Source: Nostoc sp. KVJ3
Lineage (GTDB): Bacteria; Cyanobacteriota; Cyanobacteriia; Cyanobacteriales; Nostocaceae
Assembly (NCBI RefSeq): GCF_026127265.1
Contig: NZ_WWFG01000003.1
Location: 310,001 to 374,000 of the forward strand
Direction of reading: 5' to 3'
Length of the DNA stretch: 64,000 nucleotides
This document shows, one piece after another, positions 63,782 through 64,000 of this stretch; positions within the stretch are counted from its first letter, which is position 1; each line of letters starts with the position of its first letter. A program made the position numbers and the translations under genes. A model generated the notes under the pieces. The model was given only the letters and a program-made list of their open reading frames with translations. It was not told the DNA's origin and ran no database searches.

Positions 63782-64000
63782 CTAGTTATGCTTTTCAGGC
63801 AAGGTGGGTTCGGATTCATCCTGGATCGCTTGATGCCAGTAAGTCGGGTCGGCATAGCGAACGACCAAGGCATCAATATCAACCTTTGATGTAGATGGAC
63901 TGAATTCAAATGTCCCAAACAAATTGATATGCTGCCACGCCACTGGCGAAATATCTTTAATAATCGCTAGTGCCTCTTGGTCGTCAACCGCCTGTTTTTG
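63782..64000 (-). CDS. tnpA: Tn3-family transposase, C-terminal part (cut by window edge)
   Basis: The last 72 codons of a Tn3-type TnpA: IIKDISPVAWQHINLFGTFE is the conserved C-terminal region of Tn3 transposases, containing the third catalytic acidic residue in the final part of the DDE domain. Then SKVDIDALVVRYADPTYWHQ and stop. The gene enters the window from the right edge; a Tn3-type element therefore borders this region. Confidence 0.7.
   Translation of the reverse strand, partial: QKQAVDDQEALAIIKDISPVAWQHINLFGTFEFSPSTSKVDIDALVVRYADPTYWHQAIQDESEPTLPEKHN

Overview
The window looks like accessory DNA, most likely part of a large plasmid, from a filamentous heterocyst-type cyanobacterium (Nostoc/Anabaena/Calothrix-like). 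The reasons are the many GCGATCGC (HIP1) octamers, the Nostocales-type short dispersed repeats, a cyanobacterial MPBQ/MSBQ methyltransferase, RpoD-like group 2 sigma factors, and two plasmid partition loci with no chromosomal housekeeping genes. No rRNA, tRNA or CRISPR array was seen.

Layout. 0-9 kb: the N-terminus of an SNF2-type helicase (cut by the window edge), a ParM-like actin/partner operon with a repeat-rich upstream region, a sigma-70 pseudogene, parA-parB with an 18-bp parS-like palindrome upstream and a near copy inside parB, a frameshifted RecD2 helicase, a sigma factor and a broken VOC gene. 9-18 kb: a 1423-aa methyltransferase/strawberry-notch helicase, a membrane/AT-hook protein, a complete IS with 6-bp target duplication and a second sigma factor. 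18-27 kb: a TumA/TumE-like toxin-antitoxin pair, a complete IS4-type element (9-bp duplication), an AIPR-type protein, a cobalamin riboswitch, an MPBQ methyltransferase, a CobW fragment, a fatty-acid desaturase and a small gene graveyard (beta-lactamase-like and AAC(3)-I-like fragments).

27.6-37.2 kb is a long minus-strand operon of mostly small, tightly coupled genes. It carries an ERF single-strand annealing protein at the promoter-proximal side and a membrane-anchored FtsK/HerA-like ATPase with membrane partners at the distal side; it resembles a DNA-processing or transfer module. A divergent ribbon-helix-helix-like gene with an operator-like dyad sits at its promoter, followed by two long plus-strand plasmid genes.

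41-64 kb is heavily rearranged. It has an Rhs protein with an EndoU-like toxin tip, its probable immunity gene and an orphan Rhs core fragment, then a type I secretion-type ABC transporter cut by an IS. Three copies (A, B, C) of a 1.92-kb IS follow, with truncated genes at their borders (ABC transporter, S9 peptidase, amino-acid permease). Copy B is itself split by a 481-bp element with TGT...ACA ends and a 5-bp target duplication, which looks like a non-autonomous Tn7/Tn5053-type transposon. Next come an RTX-like repeat protein, a rhodanese, a MITE-like element, a P-type ATPase, a truncated permease, a broken IS and the C-terminus of a Tn3-family transposase.

Several reading frames are broken by one base within or next to a homopolymer run (RecD2, VOC, the RHH-like gene, the 39.75-kb gene, the ABC transporter, the 63-kb transposase). 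This is either real decay or sequencing error and should be settled before any gene here is called inactive.
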